53,090 nt of DNA from Lachnospiraceae bacterium UBA3772 (GCA_002371025.1 DFFQ01000181.1:1-53090); one strand, 5' to 3'; positions 35,034 to 44,045 are shown, counted from the first letter of the stretch. Numbers and translations: made by a program. Notes: generated from the letters alone by a model not told the origin.

Positions 35034-35517
35034 ATTTCTTCTTTTTCTTTAACTTTGTCAAACAAATAATAGTTACTACCGTTATCCCCAACAGTGCTCC
35101 CGAAGAGTCTATAAGTACATCTGTAAGTCTTCCTGCTCTTCCCGGAACAAAGGTCTGATGAAATTCATCCGTCCCTGCATAAATTGCTGTAATAACGAAA
35201 CTGATAAATCCACTTATCAAAATGTTTCTTTTATCTTTACTTTCTTTCTTTGGATAAAGTGTTCCCAGCACAAAGAGTCCCAGAATCATATATTCTGTAA
35301 AATGCGCTGTTTTTCTTACTGGATGATCTATCTTTTTGGCATATTCATACTGTTCCTTATCGCTAAGTTCATCAAATTCCGGAACAAATATATGTCCGAT
35401 GAACATTCCTACCCCTACCGAGTCCTCCTCTGACTCATTAGAATCCCTTGATGAATATCCGAATATTACCCCCATCGTAAGTAATGTTAAAATAAAAAAT
35501 ATAATTTGTCTTTTCAT
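35017..35517 (-). CDS. VanZ-family membrane protein
   Basis: The 166-residue protein has four hydrophobic segments and the VanZ signature: RKTAHFTEYMILG, then TDEFHQTFVPGRAGRLTDVLIDSSGALLG (named in part). VanZ of vancomycin islands gives low-level teicoplanin resistance; chromosomal homologs mostly have unknown roles in the envelope. The C-terminus is Lys-rich. It precedes and overlaps truA. No glycopeptide-resistance genes are near, so it is a housekeeping type. Confidence 0.9.
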   Translation of the reverse strand: MKRQIIFFILTLLTMGVIFGYSSRDSNESEEDSVGVGMFIGHIFVPEFDELSDKEQYEYAKKIDHPVRKTAHFTEYMILGLFVLGTLYPKKESKDKRNILISGFISFVITAIYAGTDEFHQTFVPGRAGRLTDVLIDSSGALLGITVVTIICLTKLKKKKKYEEKY

Positions 35518-35581
35518 AGCTACATATTTTATTATGTATATATATCAAAGTCAAAATCTAAATTTAATTAGGAGATATTAT

Positions 35582-36310
35582 ATGGCAGAACAACTTTATA
35601 CCATTCCTGTTAATGACGCTTTTCTTTCAGACTGCGAGTGTCCTCTATGCCTTCTTTATAAGGATCTCGAAGAAAATGCCATTGAATTCACTATGGGACC
35701 AAGTTATATGGAAGACGATAATAGAGAAATTACCGACCGTCTCGGTTTCTGTCCAGACCATATAAAAATGATGTACCAGAGAAAGAACCGTCTTGGTCTT
35801 GCTTTAATGATGAATACTCATATGAATAAAGTAATAAAGGATCTAAAGACTATCTCTTCCAAAGATAAACCAAAGAAAAAACCTCTTATTGGAAAGAAGA
35901 TGCAAAACCCAGTAACTGATTATATAAACAATCTAGAATCCACCTGTTTTGTATGTCAAAGGATAAAACCGGTATTTGAAAGATATATAGATACCATTTT
36001 TCATATGTATAAAAAAGATCCTGAATTTAAGGAAAAGTTTAAAAAAGTAAAAGGGTTCTGTACTTATCACTATGGACTTCTTTATGATAACGCCTTATCT
36101 TATCTTTCTCAAAATGAGATAAATGAATTTATCCCTTTATTAAATGAAGTATATTTTAATGGAATGGACAGAGTTAACGGCGATGTGTCCTGGTTCATAG
36201 ATAAATATGATTATAGAAATCAGAATGCCCCATGGAAGAATTCCAAGGATGCTCTACCTCGTGGAATAATCAAGATCGACCATACTATAATTGAAGAAGA
36301 AAATAACTAA
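35582..36310 (+). CDS. DUF6062-type protein with Cys pairs, function unknown
   Basis: The 242-residue cytoplasmic protein begins MAEQLYTIPVNDAF and contains DCECPLCLLYKDLE, GFCPDH, STCFVCQRI and GFCTYHYGLL. The repeated CxxC and CxxxH-like pairs look like two or more metal (zinc) sites. From memory it matches DUF6062 of Lachnospiraceae. The open frame reaches back into the VanZ gene, but the ATG at 35582 follows AGGAG with seven bases and is the start. It is divergent from VanZ-truA. No role is known. Confidence 0.8.
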   Translation: MAEQLYTIPVNDAFLSDCECPLCLLYKDLEENAIEFTMGPSYMEDDNREITDRLGFCPDHIKMMYQRKNRLGLALMMNTHMNKVIKDLKTISSKDKPKKKPLIGKKMQNPVTDYINNLESTCFVCQRIKPVFERYIDTIFHMYKKDPEFKEKFKKVKGFCTYHYGLLYDNALSYLSQNEINEFIPLLNEVYFNGMDRVNGDVSWFIDKYDYRNQNAPWKNSKDALPRGIIKIDHTIIEEENN

Positions 36311-36370
36311 AAAACTCGTCACTGTTATTTTCCCATATCGTGGGTTGAGAATAAACAGTGACGAGTTTTT
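36309..36370. terminator. Bidirectional terminator between DUF6062 (+) and DUF4304-like (-) genes
   Basis: AAAAACTCGTCACTGTT and AACAGTGACGAGTTTTT form a perfect 17-bp stem enclosing a further small hairpin. T-runs follow on both strands. Confidence 0.93.
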
Positions 36371-36388
36371 ACTTACTATTCTACATAA

Positions 36389-37165
36389 CTAGATAACCTT
36401 ATATTCCTTTAACATCTTTAGATTATCTTCTTTTCTTTGCTGAAGGATTTTCATACCTTCGTTATATTGTTCTTCATCAGCTTGGAATTTTTGTCTTCTT
36501 ATTTTTAAATTCTCCTCAAACTCATACAGATCTTTCCTAGAATCTTCCTTCCAATATTCATCCTCTATAAGCTCAGCATCCAATTTCATGCACATAATAA
36601 TATTATCAATATTTACTGATTCATCATTAATTACATAATAAAGCCCTTCTTCATCTGAAAAACTGTCGGATAAAAGGTCGGAAAACGTCACCGTAAATCC
36701 TCCATTATGTTTCATAAAGAATTCTAAAGTACTCTCCATATCTGTATACTTATCAAGCTGTTCAATAATAAATTTAGCCTCAATTAAAGACTTTTCCAAT
36801 GCATTTTGCATTGTCTCTTCAGTATACTCAAAATCATAAAATTTACGTTTTTTTATAAAAATACGATAATAGTGATCTTTTAATTCCTCCATAGTTGTAT
36901 TACATATCAAACAATATGAATTACTATCTGGGGTAACATTAAACCGTATTCTTTTTCGATATATCGAAGCAATTCCACAATTTAATTCAAAGCTCTTGTA
37001 TCCAGGAGTGTTAGTTCTTGATCCTCTATAAGTTATTATATGAACTATCTCCCCATTCACAAGTCTTGCAAAATAAGGTTGAGGTCCTTTGACCTTTTTA
37101 AATCCATAAGGTTCAAGCTTTTCTTTATAGAATTTTACAAATTCACTTTTAAAAGACTTTGCCAT
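36389..37165 (-). CDS. DUF4304-like protein paired with the RTX gene, possible immunity protein
   Basis: The 258-residue soluble protein begins MAKSFKSEFVKFYKEKLEPYGFKK and continues with PYFARLVNGEIVHIITYRGS, FELNCGIASIYRKRI. This layout (lysine-rich helix, then a strand with an aromatic, then NG-I-V-I) resembles DUF4304. The C-terminal third is a Glu/Lys/Gln-rich probable coiled coil. There is no signal peptide. It lies 18 bp after the large RTX gene on the same strand with no terminator between, so both are probably co-transcribed. A cytoplasmic partner following an exported nuclease-like protein suggests immunity; this is inference and unproven. Confidence 0.6.
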   Translation of the reverse strand: MAKSFKSEFVKFYKEKLEPYGFKKVKGPQPYFARLVNGEIVHIITYRGSRTNTPGYKSFELNCGIASIYRKRIRFNVTPDSNSYCLICNTTMEELKDHYYRIFIKKRKFYDFEYTEETMQNALEKSLIEAKFIIEQLDKYTDMESTLEFFMKHNGGFTVTFSDLLSDSFSDEEGLYYVINDESVNIDNIIMCMKLDAELIEDEYWKEDSRKDLYEFEENLKIRRQKFQADEEQYNEGMKILQQRKEDNLKMLKEYKVI

Positions 37166-37183
37166 AAATATTCCTTTCTTCGT

Positions 37184-40100
37184 TTACTCAGCCACTTCTA
37201 AGCTTGGACTATTTCCATCATCTGATAATTTTATTATATATTTTTTACCATCATTAAACTGAATAGTATAATTTCTATTCTCTTCTGATACAAAATAGCC
37301 TGATATAATTAATGTTTTATTATCGCCATAGCTTATAGAAAGATCGTTCCAGTTGTGTCTTTCAAGTGTAACTGAATCAGAATAATCTGATATTATATTT
37401 ATCCTGTTGTTACCTGAATTATCAGATATTGTATCACATCCTTCTGATACTATGTAAGAATCATCTCCGGCACCGCCTTCAAGATAATCATCTCCAGAAT
37501 CTCCAAATAAGGTATCGTTTCCTCCAGCTGAAAGAATTCGGTCATTACCTTCTCCTCCATACAAAGTATCTTCTGCATTGGTACCATTAATATTATCATC
37601 GCCAGAATTTCCAAACAATGTTATTGAATTATTGTCAAAACCGGTCATATATTCTGAATATGATAATCCATTTACCTTTCTCAAAGGACTTGTCTTAGAT
37701 GTTGCATAGAATATAGTACCATTCATAGAAATAGTATAATGTCTGTTGCTCTCATTTACGTAAAATCCTTCTAATACTATTTTATCAACATTATCATCAT
37801 ATAATCCATTTTCACCACTGCCATCTAATACAATAGTAAGATCATTCCAATTTGTTCTATATGCCACAATATTAGAAATGTTATAACCCATTATCTCAAT
37901 ATGATTTTCTCCAGAATTATCAGAAATAGTATCACTTCCATCACCTGAATGATAAATATATGTATCATTGCCATTTCCGCCTGATAGATAGTCTTTATTC
38001 TTTCCTCCGGACAGGCTGTCATCTCCATCATTTCCTATAATTCTATTGGCTCCATCACCTCCAATAAGTGTATCAGCACTGTTGCTGCCATTAAGCTGAT
38101 CATCTCCGGAACTTGAGACAAGTGTCATTCCATCATCATATATTGAAGGACTATATTCTGTATTTTGTAAGTCACAAACTGTTCTTAGGATGCTTTCTTT
38201 GTCAGTTGCCTTTTGTACCAAACCATCTTCAAAAATAAACTTAAATCCACGTGCTTCTTCATTTATACAATAATTCTTTATGATAAGAGAATCTCCTGAA
38301 TTTTCGCCAGTAAGATATATCTTTAAATCATTCCAGTTATCTCTTACAGCCTTTATTTTATCAGATTTGATTCCATCCCCAAAGATTATTGTATTTCTTC
38401 CTTCTAAATCATATATCCTGTTATTACATCCATTAAGATTTATATAATAGATGTCATCTCCTGCTCCTCCATCTATAAAATTATCTCCTGCTGATAGAAC
38501 AAGTATATCATCTCCATTTCCAGCATTGATATAGTCATTTCCGGCACCTCCTATGATCATATCATTTCCGTCATCACCAAATAACTGATCATTTCCAGCA
38601 CCGCCATAAATCACATCATCACCTTCGTTACCAAGGACTCTATCTGTATCTTCGCCACTGAATATATAATCATTCAGATTGCCGCATACTATATAATCAT
38701 AGTTATCCCCGGATGAGATTATCTTTTTATCAGCTAAAGAGAATATGGCATCTGAATTTTCTGAACCTATAACAAAAACTTCAGCATCTTTTACATTACA
38801 TGGAGCTTTACATTCTTCTACAGCATCTGTAGCAGATGAAATATCGTCTGATAATCCGGCATCAGTTTGACTTGATACTTCTTTATTTTCTTCCTGCTCT
38901 TCAAGTCTTTCCCATGAAAGATTTGACGCATTTTCTGACACATAATCTTTAATTAGATACTGCCTGCCTTCAATTTCAATAAAGAAATTTTCATTTTTAG
39001 ATGCAGCTCCTGTAAGAATACAGATGTCATTATCTGAAAGCTGAATAATATAATCATCACAATTCTTTAGAAGTGAAATATCTGTTATTTCTTTTACATT
39101 TTCCAGTTTTACAACTGTTTTTCCCTCTAAATCATCAATTATATCGATTCCTGATTCTGCTTTAAATATATATGTGTCATCACCTGTTCCACCAAACAGA
39201 AAATCATCACCTTCTCCGCCATCAATGATATCTTCTCCATCACCAGCAAAAAAATAATCTGAACCTGTCTCACCAAGGATCACATCATTTCCTTCTCCAC
39301 CATAGATAGTGTCATTTGATGCACCAGCCGAGATATTATCATTTCCTTCGTTACCATATATGATATCTTTTCCGTCACTGCCTATAACTATATCATCGCC
39401 GGAAAAAGCATTAATTATCGTATCATCAACTACTGCCCTTAATTTATCAGTCGAATCCGTTCCATAAATATGTCTGAATGGACTCATTTCATCCTTACAG
39501 TGCATAGTTGCATCACTAAAAACTAAAGTGTAATCTGAGTATATTTCATCTTTTGTAAAAGCTATTAATGTAACAGTACTGTTTATATCTTTTATATAAA
39601 TTGTTGCGTTATTCGTGCCTGTGCCATTAACAAAAACATCCTTTGATGAAATTCCTTCAAATGTAATCGTATTACTTCCTGCATTATCATAAATACGATC
39701 ATTGCCTGTAGATTTATTTACTATATATTTGTCATTACCTTCTGCACCTGCAAGATAGTCATCTCCTGCATCACCAGATATCGTATCATCACCTGATCCA
39801 CCATAAATAGTATCTTTTCCTGAACCACCATATAAAATATCATCATAAGCTTCCCCAAAGATATAATTATCCATCCCATCTCCAGTGATACGGTCTGTTG
39901 AATCTGTTCCTATATATACGCCGGAATCATTAGTCATTTCAGTAATATCACGTGTCTTTTCAATACTGTGATAACAATCATAAAAATCCTGATAATACTT
40001 TGTACCATTAATCCTATCGTATGATTTAAGATACATTCCAAGATCATAAATAATTCCATTTACATTCTGACCACTTTTAATTCTTTGATCAATCAGGAAA

Positions 40101-42244
40101 TCAAGGCCGGCAACATTAAGACTTTTATTTCCATCATTATCACATTCTATAATTAGTTTTTTATATACACAAAAAGAATCATATTCATTTAAAATATTAT
40201 AGTAATAATCTTCTATCTCAAGATAAATATTTTTTAGAATTCCTGCAGCATTCGAGTTAGGACATGTTCCTCCAACACCAACAAATTCTCTTCCCATAAA
40301 TTGTTCTATTACATGAAGATCTCTGGCGTCTATATTTCCTCCTCTACTACCAACAGCAATATCTTCAGAATCTGTTAAGAAATATAAGATTTTCTTCGTA
40401 TAATATCTCTTTAATACTATGTCATCTGCGCTTATGAAAGAATTTACATACTCTAACAATCTGTCGCTTTCATCTTTCTCAATAGCATCATCTAAACTTA
40501 ATACATTTCCAGAAGTTACTTTATCATTGTTAGTTGTTTCTGCTGAATTAACAGGAAACCAGAATTCTCCAATAGTTGTCTCTGAATCATCCTCAAACTT
40601 TACACTTCCATATTCAGCCATCATGGTGCCTGAATTTTCATCAACGATACTATCTTCAAACTTTTCTAATGATATTTCTTTAATACCATGTTCTGATAAT
40701 TTACTAAGTTCTTCCTTTTCAGAAATACCGTTATGGTTTTCATCTATCCATATTAATAATTCATCAAATTTGGAATCATTAATATCTATAACCTTATCAC
40801 CATTACTATCCAGCTCCTCTAAAGCTTCAAAACCGGATGAAGACGTTCTTCCATTATAAAGAATAACCTTATCTCCAAATAATTCCCCACCATTATCTAT
40901 TTTTCCATTTTTATTTCTATCTAATGCAAGGAATCCGTCCTTTTCTCCAATCCAGGCTGTTTTTTCTGCAAACCCGTTTCTATCCAGATCAAAATTAACC
41001 CCTTCTAATAGAGATTTTAATTCGATTCCATCATTACCTAAATCTATAATAAGCGGATCTCTTGGGGGTTGGGCCTTACCCGCTTTTTCATAATCGCTAT
41101 TTTCATCCTGAATACCTTTAATTAAATCATTTATAGCTTCTTCATCTTCCCCTGAAATTGCTTCAATTAATTCTGCATATTGATCATCAGGTAAAAATAA
41201 TTCAAGAACTGTATCATAATCATCCAGATAGCCATTTATTTCATTTATTTCCTGCTGAGTCAAATCATTTTCAGCAGCAAATACCTTTGAATTAGAGAAT
41301 GCACCTACTCCTATCAGTCCTCCGACTCCAATTGCTATGCCTCGTTTGGCAAACTGCTTACCCATATTAATTAAAAAAGCCTGCGACTCCGCACGCATTG
41401 TTGTTATTACATCAGATTCTGATGAACTATATGGTAAACATGCAAGTGTATTAGCAATTATTATAAACGCCTCTAATCTTCTTTCATCAACAGTTACAAC
41501 CTGAGTTTGTTTTTTTCTTTCTCTTACTAAAACTTCATCAGCTGCTAAAGCTTTTGCTTTTGCTTTCTCTTTCTTTTTATTTTTATTGCCTATTCTGGTA
41601 AAACGATAAAAAATAATACCACATCCATTAAAACCACTTTTATAAGTGACTTGATATGTTACTCCCGTAGATGTCGTAACTTCCAGATTTCCACTTTTTA
41701 TTCCAGCAGAGTCCCCTAATTTATACTTATTATTTGCTTTCACATATTTTTTAACCTGATTTACTGCACCTTCTGATAATGGCCAATATCCATTGCTTGC
41801 AGGTTTAATATCCCAGATTTTAATTAACTCATTTTTTTTACTATAAATGTCTGCCCTTCCATCTTTACCGTATCTTCCCGCATTTGGAATTTTCAACTCA
41901 TTAGGTTCCACATTATTATTATTTATCCGAATATCTTTTTCGACTTCATAATGAAAAAAACCTGGCCAACCTATTCCATCTTTATAAGCTATTGCCCAAT
42001 CTTGCGGAGTATTTGGAGGCAGATCCGTAAATACTACGTTCTCTAACGAGTCACCATCTTTTTTCGCTGTATCATTTTCATCTTTGATATAGCCTTCTCG
42101 TTCTAATTCATCCATGAATCCATCTAAACCAGCATCATCCTCCGCAGATACTGTCCTTAAGGTATAGCAAAAAGAATTGCTAAGGATCATAAACATAATA
42201 AGAACGATTGAAATTAACCTGTAAAACAATCTTTTTTTCTTCAT
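37184..42244 (-). CDS. Large exported RTX calcium-binding protein with a restriction-endonuclease-like segment
   Basis: The 1,686-residue protein starts at the ATG at 42244, after GGGAGAA; the frame is open to 42403 but lacks a ribosome binding site there. Residues 1-34 are a Sec signal peptide (MKKKRLFYRLISIVLIM core, cut near VSA). Residues about 75-215 carry GRADI (129-133), IWDIKP (143-148) and QVKKYV (163-168), the order seen in PD-(D/E)XK nuclease-like toxin domains. A hydrophobic stretch is at 302-316. Residues 395-560 have PRDPLIIDLGNDGIEL, DRNKNGKIDNGGELFGD and similar acidic calcium-type loops, as in large RTX/CdiA-type proteins. From about 780 to the end there are blocks of GGxGxDxxx repeats, each followed by a conserved HCBP-like unit (NWNDL three times). 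No type I secretion genes are near. Confidence 0.85.
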   Translation of the reverse strand: MKKKRLFYRLISIVLIMFMILSNSFCYTLRTVSAEDDAGLDGFMDELEREGYIKDENDTAKKDGDSLENVVFTDLPPNTPQDWAIAYKDGIGWPGFFHYEVEKDIRINNNNVEPNELKIPNAGRYGKDGRADIYSKKNELIKIWDIKPASNGYWPLSEGAVNQVKKYVKANNKYKLGDSAGIKSGNLEVTTSTGVTYQVTYKSGFNGCGIIFYRFTRIGNKNKKKEKAKAKALAADEVLVRERKKQTQVVTVDERRLEAFIIIANTLACLPYSSSESDVITTMRAESQAFLINMGKQFAKRGIAIGVGGLIGVGAFSNSKVFAAENDLTQQEINEINGYLDDYDTVLELFLPDDQYAELIEAISGEDEEAINDLIKGIQDENSDYEKAGKAQPPRDPLIIDLGNDGIELKSLLEGVNFDLDRNGFAEKTAWIGEKDGFLALDRNKNGKIDNGGELFGDKVILYNGRTSSSGFEALEELDSNGDKVIDINDSKFDELLIWIDENHNGISEKEELSKLSEHGIKEISLEKFEDSIVDENSGTMMAEYGSVKFEDDSETTIGEFWFPVNSAETTNNDKVTSGNVLSLDDAIEKDESDRLLEYVNSFISADDIVLKRYYTKKILYFLTDSEDIAVGSRGGNIDARDLHVIEQFMGREFVGVGGTCPNSNAAGILKNIYLEIEDYYYNILNEYDSFCVYKKLIIECDNDGNKSLNVAGLDFLIDQRIKSGQNVNGIIYDLGMYLKSYDRINGTKYYQDFYDCYHSIEKTRDITEMTNDSGVYIGTDSTDRITGDGMDNYIFGEAYDDILYGGSGKDTIYGGSGDDTISGDAGDDYLAGAEGNDKYIVNKSTGNDRIYDNAGSNTITFEGISSKDVFVNGTGTNNATIYIKDINSTVTLIAFTKDEIYSDYTLVFSDATMHCKDEMSPFRHIYGTDSTDKLRAVVDDTIINAFSGDDIVIGSDGKDIIYGNEGNDNISAGASNDTIYGGEGNDVILGETGSDYFFAGDGEDIIDGGEGDDFLFGGTGDDTYIFKAESGIDIIDDLEGKTVVKLENVKEITDISLLKNCDDYIIQLSDNDICILTGAASKNENFFIEIEGRQYLIKDYVSENASNLSWERLEEQEENKEVSSQTDAGLSDDISSATDAVEECKAPCNVKDAEVFVIGSENSDAIFSLADKKIISSGDNYDYIVCGNLNDYIFSGEDTDRVLGNEGDDVIYGGAGNDQLFGDDGNDMIIGGAGNDYINAGNGDDILVLSAGDNFIDGGAGDDIYYINLNGCNNRIYDLEGRNTIIFGDGIKSDKIKAVRDNWNDLKIYLTGENSGDSLIIKNYCINEEARGFKFIFEDGLVQKATDKESILRTVCDLQNTEYSPSIYDDGMTLVSSSGDDQLNGSNSADTLIGGDGANRIIGNDGDDSLSGGKNKDYLSGGNGNDTYIYHSGDGSDTISDNSGENHIEIMGYNISNIVAYRTNWNDLTIVLDGSGENGLYDDNVDKIVLEGFYVNESNRHYTISMNGTIFYATSKTSPLRKVNGLSYSEYMTGFDNNSITLFGNSGDDNINGTNAEDTLYGGEGNDRILSAGGNDTLFGDSGDDYLEGGAGDDSYIVSEGCDTISDNSGNNRINIISDYSDSVTLERHNWNDLSISYGDNKTLIISGYFVSEENRNYTIQFNDGKKYIIKLSDDGNSPSLEVAE

Positions 42245-42419
42245 TATTGTTCTCCCAACATTATTTATTAAATTTTCCATATACTGAGTAAAACTTTTGA
42301 AAAGAATAATAAAAGAATATTTATAAACCTTACACCTATGATTTGTTTTTAAATCATATATCTCCCCTAATTCTCTGTCATACCCATTTCTACATTTCCC
42401 CATTTATAGAATCCATAAC

Positions 42420-42450
42420 ATTATATATATATATATATATTTAATGTCAA
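42420..42450 (-). promoter_or_regulatory. RTX gene promoter with a (TA)9 tract between -35 and -10
   Basis: A consensus TTGACA (42450-42445) is followed on the minus strand by TTAAA and an uninterrupted TA tract (42440-42422). TATATA (42427-42422) gives a 17-base spacer; the better TATAAT (42425-42420) gives 19. Gain or loss of TA units would move the spacer through the optimum, as in phase-variable promoters such as Haemophilus hifA. The leader to the start codon is about 170 nt. Confidence 0.6.
42422..42440. repeat. TA dinucleotide microsatellite, 9.5 units
   Basis: Nineteen uninterrupted bases of alternating T and A lie inside the RTX promoter. It is the only such tract of this length in the window. 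Confidence 0.95.
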
Positions 42451-42510
42451 TATAATTTTATACTAATTAATAATTGTTTTTTATAATTTCATAACAAGTT
42501 ATTTATAACA

Positions 42511-42567
42511 AAAACCTGCTAAGAAAAGTCAAGCGTAAATTACTTTTCCAAGCAGGTTTTTCTTTTT
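42511..42567. terminator. Bidirectional hairpin between IS110 and the RTX promoter
   Basis: AACCTGCT (42513-42520) with AGCAGGTT (42551-42558), plus inner arms GAAAAGT and ACTTTTC, form a strong stem. T-rich tracts follow on both strands. It shields the RTX promoter from transcription out of the transposase. The stretch from 42451 to 42510 is AT-rich and holds nothing else identifiable. Confidence 0.8.
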
Positions 42568-42596
42568 GCCCTGTTCTTATTATTTTTGTGCACACT

Positions 42597-42619
42597 AAAA
42601 AGGCTGACTTTCATCAGCC
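42597..42619 (-). terminator. Terminator of the IS110 transposase gene
   Basis: GGCTGA and TCAGCC arms (42619-42614 and 42607-42602) are followed on the minus strand by TTTTT at 42601-42597. Confidence 0.8.
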
Positions 42620-42645
42620 AATAATAAGCTGTATTTTCTACTTTT

Positions 42646-43848
42646 TTATGCTTTGTAAACTTCGCTTACACGAGCATAGTAAATTCTCAGGAACTTATTC
42701 AGTCCTGCTATCTTAGCCTGGCGTTTCGATTTTCCTTCGGCTTCTTTCTTCAGAATAAACCGGTATACCGCATCATCCTCCGGAGCTTTGTGTGTTTTTA
42801 AGACTCTCATGGTCTCATAACCAATCTTACGCAGCACCTTTGAGCCACGTTTACTTATCTTTCGATTGGTACCCACAAATTGGCCGGATTCATATGGCGG
42901 TGCATCTATACCTGCAAATGCAATCAGTGCCTTACCACTATGAAATCTTCTTATATCGCCTATCTCCGCAATCAGTTTAGGAGCCAAGACATCGCCAACG
43001 CCTCCCATCGCTCGTACAGTTTCATATTCAGGAAGTGTCTTTGCTAGTTCTTTCATTCGTGTTATTATCTTCAGTAAGGTACTGTCGATTTCTCGAAGTA
43101 CCCTTACCGCTTCCAATACCAGCATTTTGGTCGATGGGGTATTGGCAGGCAATGTCGAGATACCATCAGATGCAAGGTCATATAGCTCAGCTGCTTTTGA
43201 TCGGTTCTGGTGGTATTTCTTTTCCGCCGCCCAAGAAACATAATCCTCAATAAACTCATCCTTTGTCATCGCAGTTATGTTATCAAAATGCCAGTATCTT
43301 TCTACAAAATCACTTAACTTGTCCTTCCCGCTACTTTCATTCCAACTACGAAACATCTTCTTTACTCCTGGCATTGTATAATCCAACATATGCGTTAATT
43401 CAAGCAGTGCCTTTACGTGAAGCTCCATGTAATGGCAATACTGTCTTCCCAAGAGTTTTAGCTCGGAATACACGGCATCACTTCCTTGATGGTTTTCCAA
43501 GCGATACCAGTTATCAATTCCATAATTCGCGATAGTGATTGAATCCTGCTTATCGGTCTTTACCCTTCTAAGCCCTCTGGATGCATACTCTTTCATTTCA
43601 AAAGGATTGATCACAGCCACAAAAAAGTTCTGATCCTGAAGTGATGACAACATTGGCAAATGATATATGCCGGTCGCCTCCATAACTATACGTATTTCTC
43701 CGTCCAGCCGTTGAATCATTTGAATCAGATTCTTCAGCTCACTCTCTGTGTGCCTTACCTCAAATGGGCTTGCGACAATCTCCCCATAAGGTTTCAATAT
43801 GCACACTGTACTCTTTCCCTTTGAAACATCAATACCTACGCTGATCAT
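42646..43848 (-). CDS. IS110-family transposase (DEDD recombinase)
   Basis: The 400-residue protein has an N-terminal RuvC-like DEDD domain with D7 (GIDVSKGK), E57 (VMEATGIYH), and D99/D102 (KTDKQD). The C-terminal Transposase_20 domain has RAMGGVGDVLAPKLIAEIG and FAGIDAPPYESGQFVG, containing the conserved serine region. IS110 enzymes insert without staggered cleavage under guidance of a bridge RNA encoded in the element. AGGAGG precedes the ATG. Full length with all catalytic residues, so the element may be active. Confidence 0.95.
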   Translation of the reverse strand: MISVGIDVSKGKSTVCILKPYGEIVASPFEVRHTESELKNLIQMIQRLDGEIRIVMEATGIYHLPMLSSLQDQNFFVAVINPFEMKEYASRGLRRVKTDKQDSITIANYGIDNWYRLENHQGSDAVYSELKLLGRQYCHYMELHVKALLELTHMLDYTMPGVKKMFRSWNESSGKDKLSDFVERYWHFDNITAMTKDEFIEDYVSWAAEKKYHQNRSKAAELYDLASDGISTLPANTPSTKMLVLEAVRVLREIDSTLLKIITRMKELAKTLPEYETVRAMGGVGDVLAPKLIAEIGDIRRFHSGKALIAFAGIDAPPYESGQFVGTNRKISKRGSKVLRKIGYETMRVLKTHKAPEDDAVYRFILKKEAEGKSKRQAKIAGLNKFLRIYYARVSEVYKA

Positions 43849-43869
43849 ACATAACCTCCTGTACTTGAA

Positions 43870-44045
43870 TTAGTAATTGTTTACCACCCACACTTATTAC
43901 CATTCATTTTAGTTGGTTACACGGGAGCTTATCCCTACCTGCTTAAGCGAATACTTATAATAAGGGGTTGGTTGACTGTTTTTGTTGCGGATGTAATAAT
44001 CCAAAAAGCGCCTCGCCATACCAATTACTTCCCTTATTATAAAAA
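43870..44045 (-). ncRNA. Candidate IS110 bridge RNA
   Basis: The 5' non-coding end has a long-range 12-bp perfect helix, TTATAATAAGGG (44042-44031) with CCCTTATTATAA (43966-43955), enclosing 64 bases with an internal loop-rich region. A second structured part follows, with GCTTAAGC and GGGATAAGCTCCC hairpins, before the transposase ribosome binding site. Bridge RNAs of the IS110 group lie in this position, with two guide loops. I could not assign the guides. Ends are approximate. Confidence 0.5.

Noticed and set aside
35017..35517. VanZ as sign of a vancomycin-resistance cluster
   Set aside because: No vanHAX- or vanRS-type genes are near; chromosomal VanZ-family proteins are common.
37400..39900. 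Short DNA repeats suggesting a CRISPR or satellite
   Set aside because: They follow from the RTX nonapeptide coding and vary at codon third positions.
40419..40859. 146-codon plus-strand open frame
   Set aside because: It is antisense to the RTX gene and Ser-rich because Asp/Glu-rich coding is read backwards; there is no ribosome binding site.
42245..42403. Upstream in-frame start adding 53 residues to the RTX protein
   Set aside because: No ribosome binding site there, and it would bury the signal peptide; GGGAGAA precedes the ATG at 42244.
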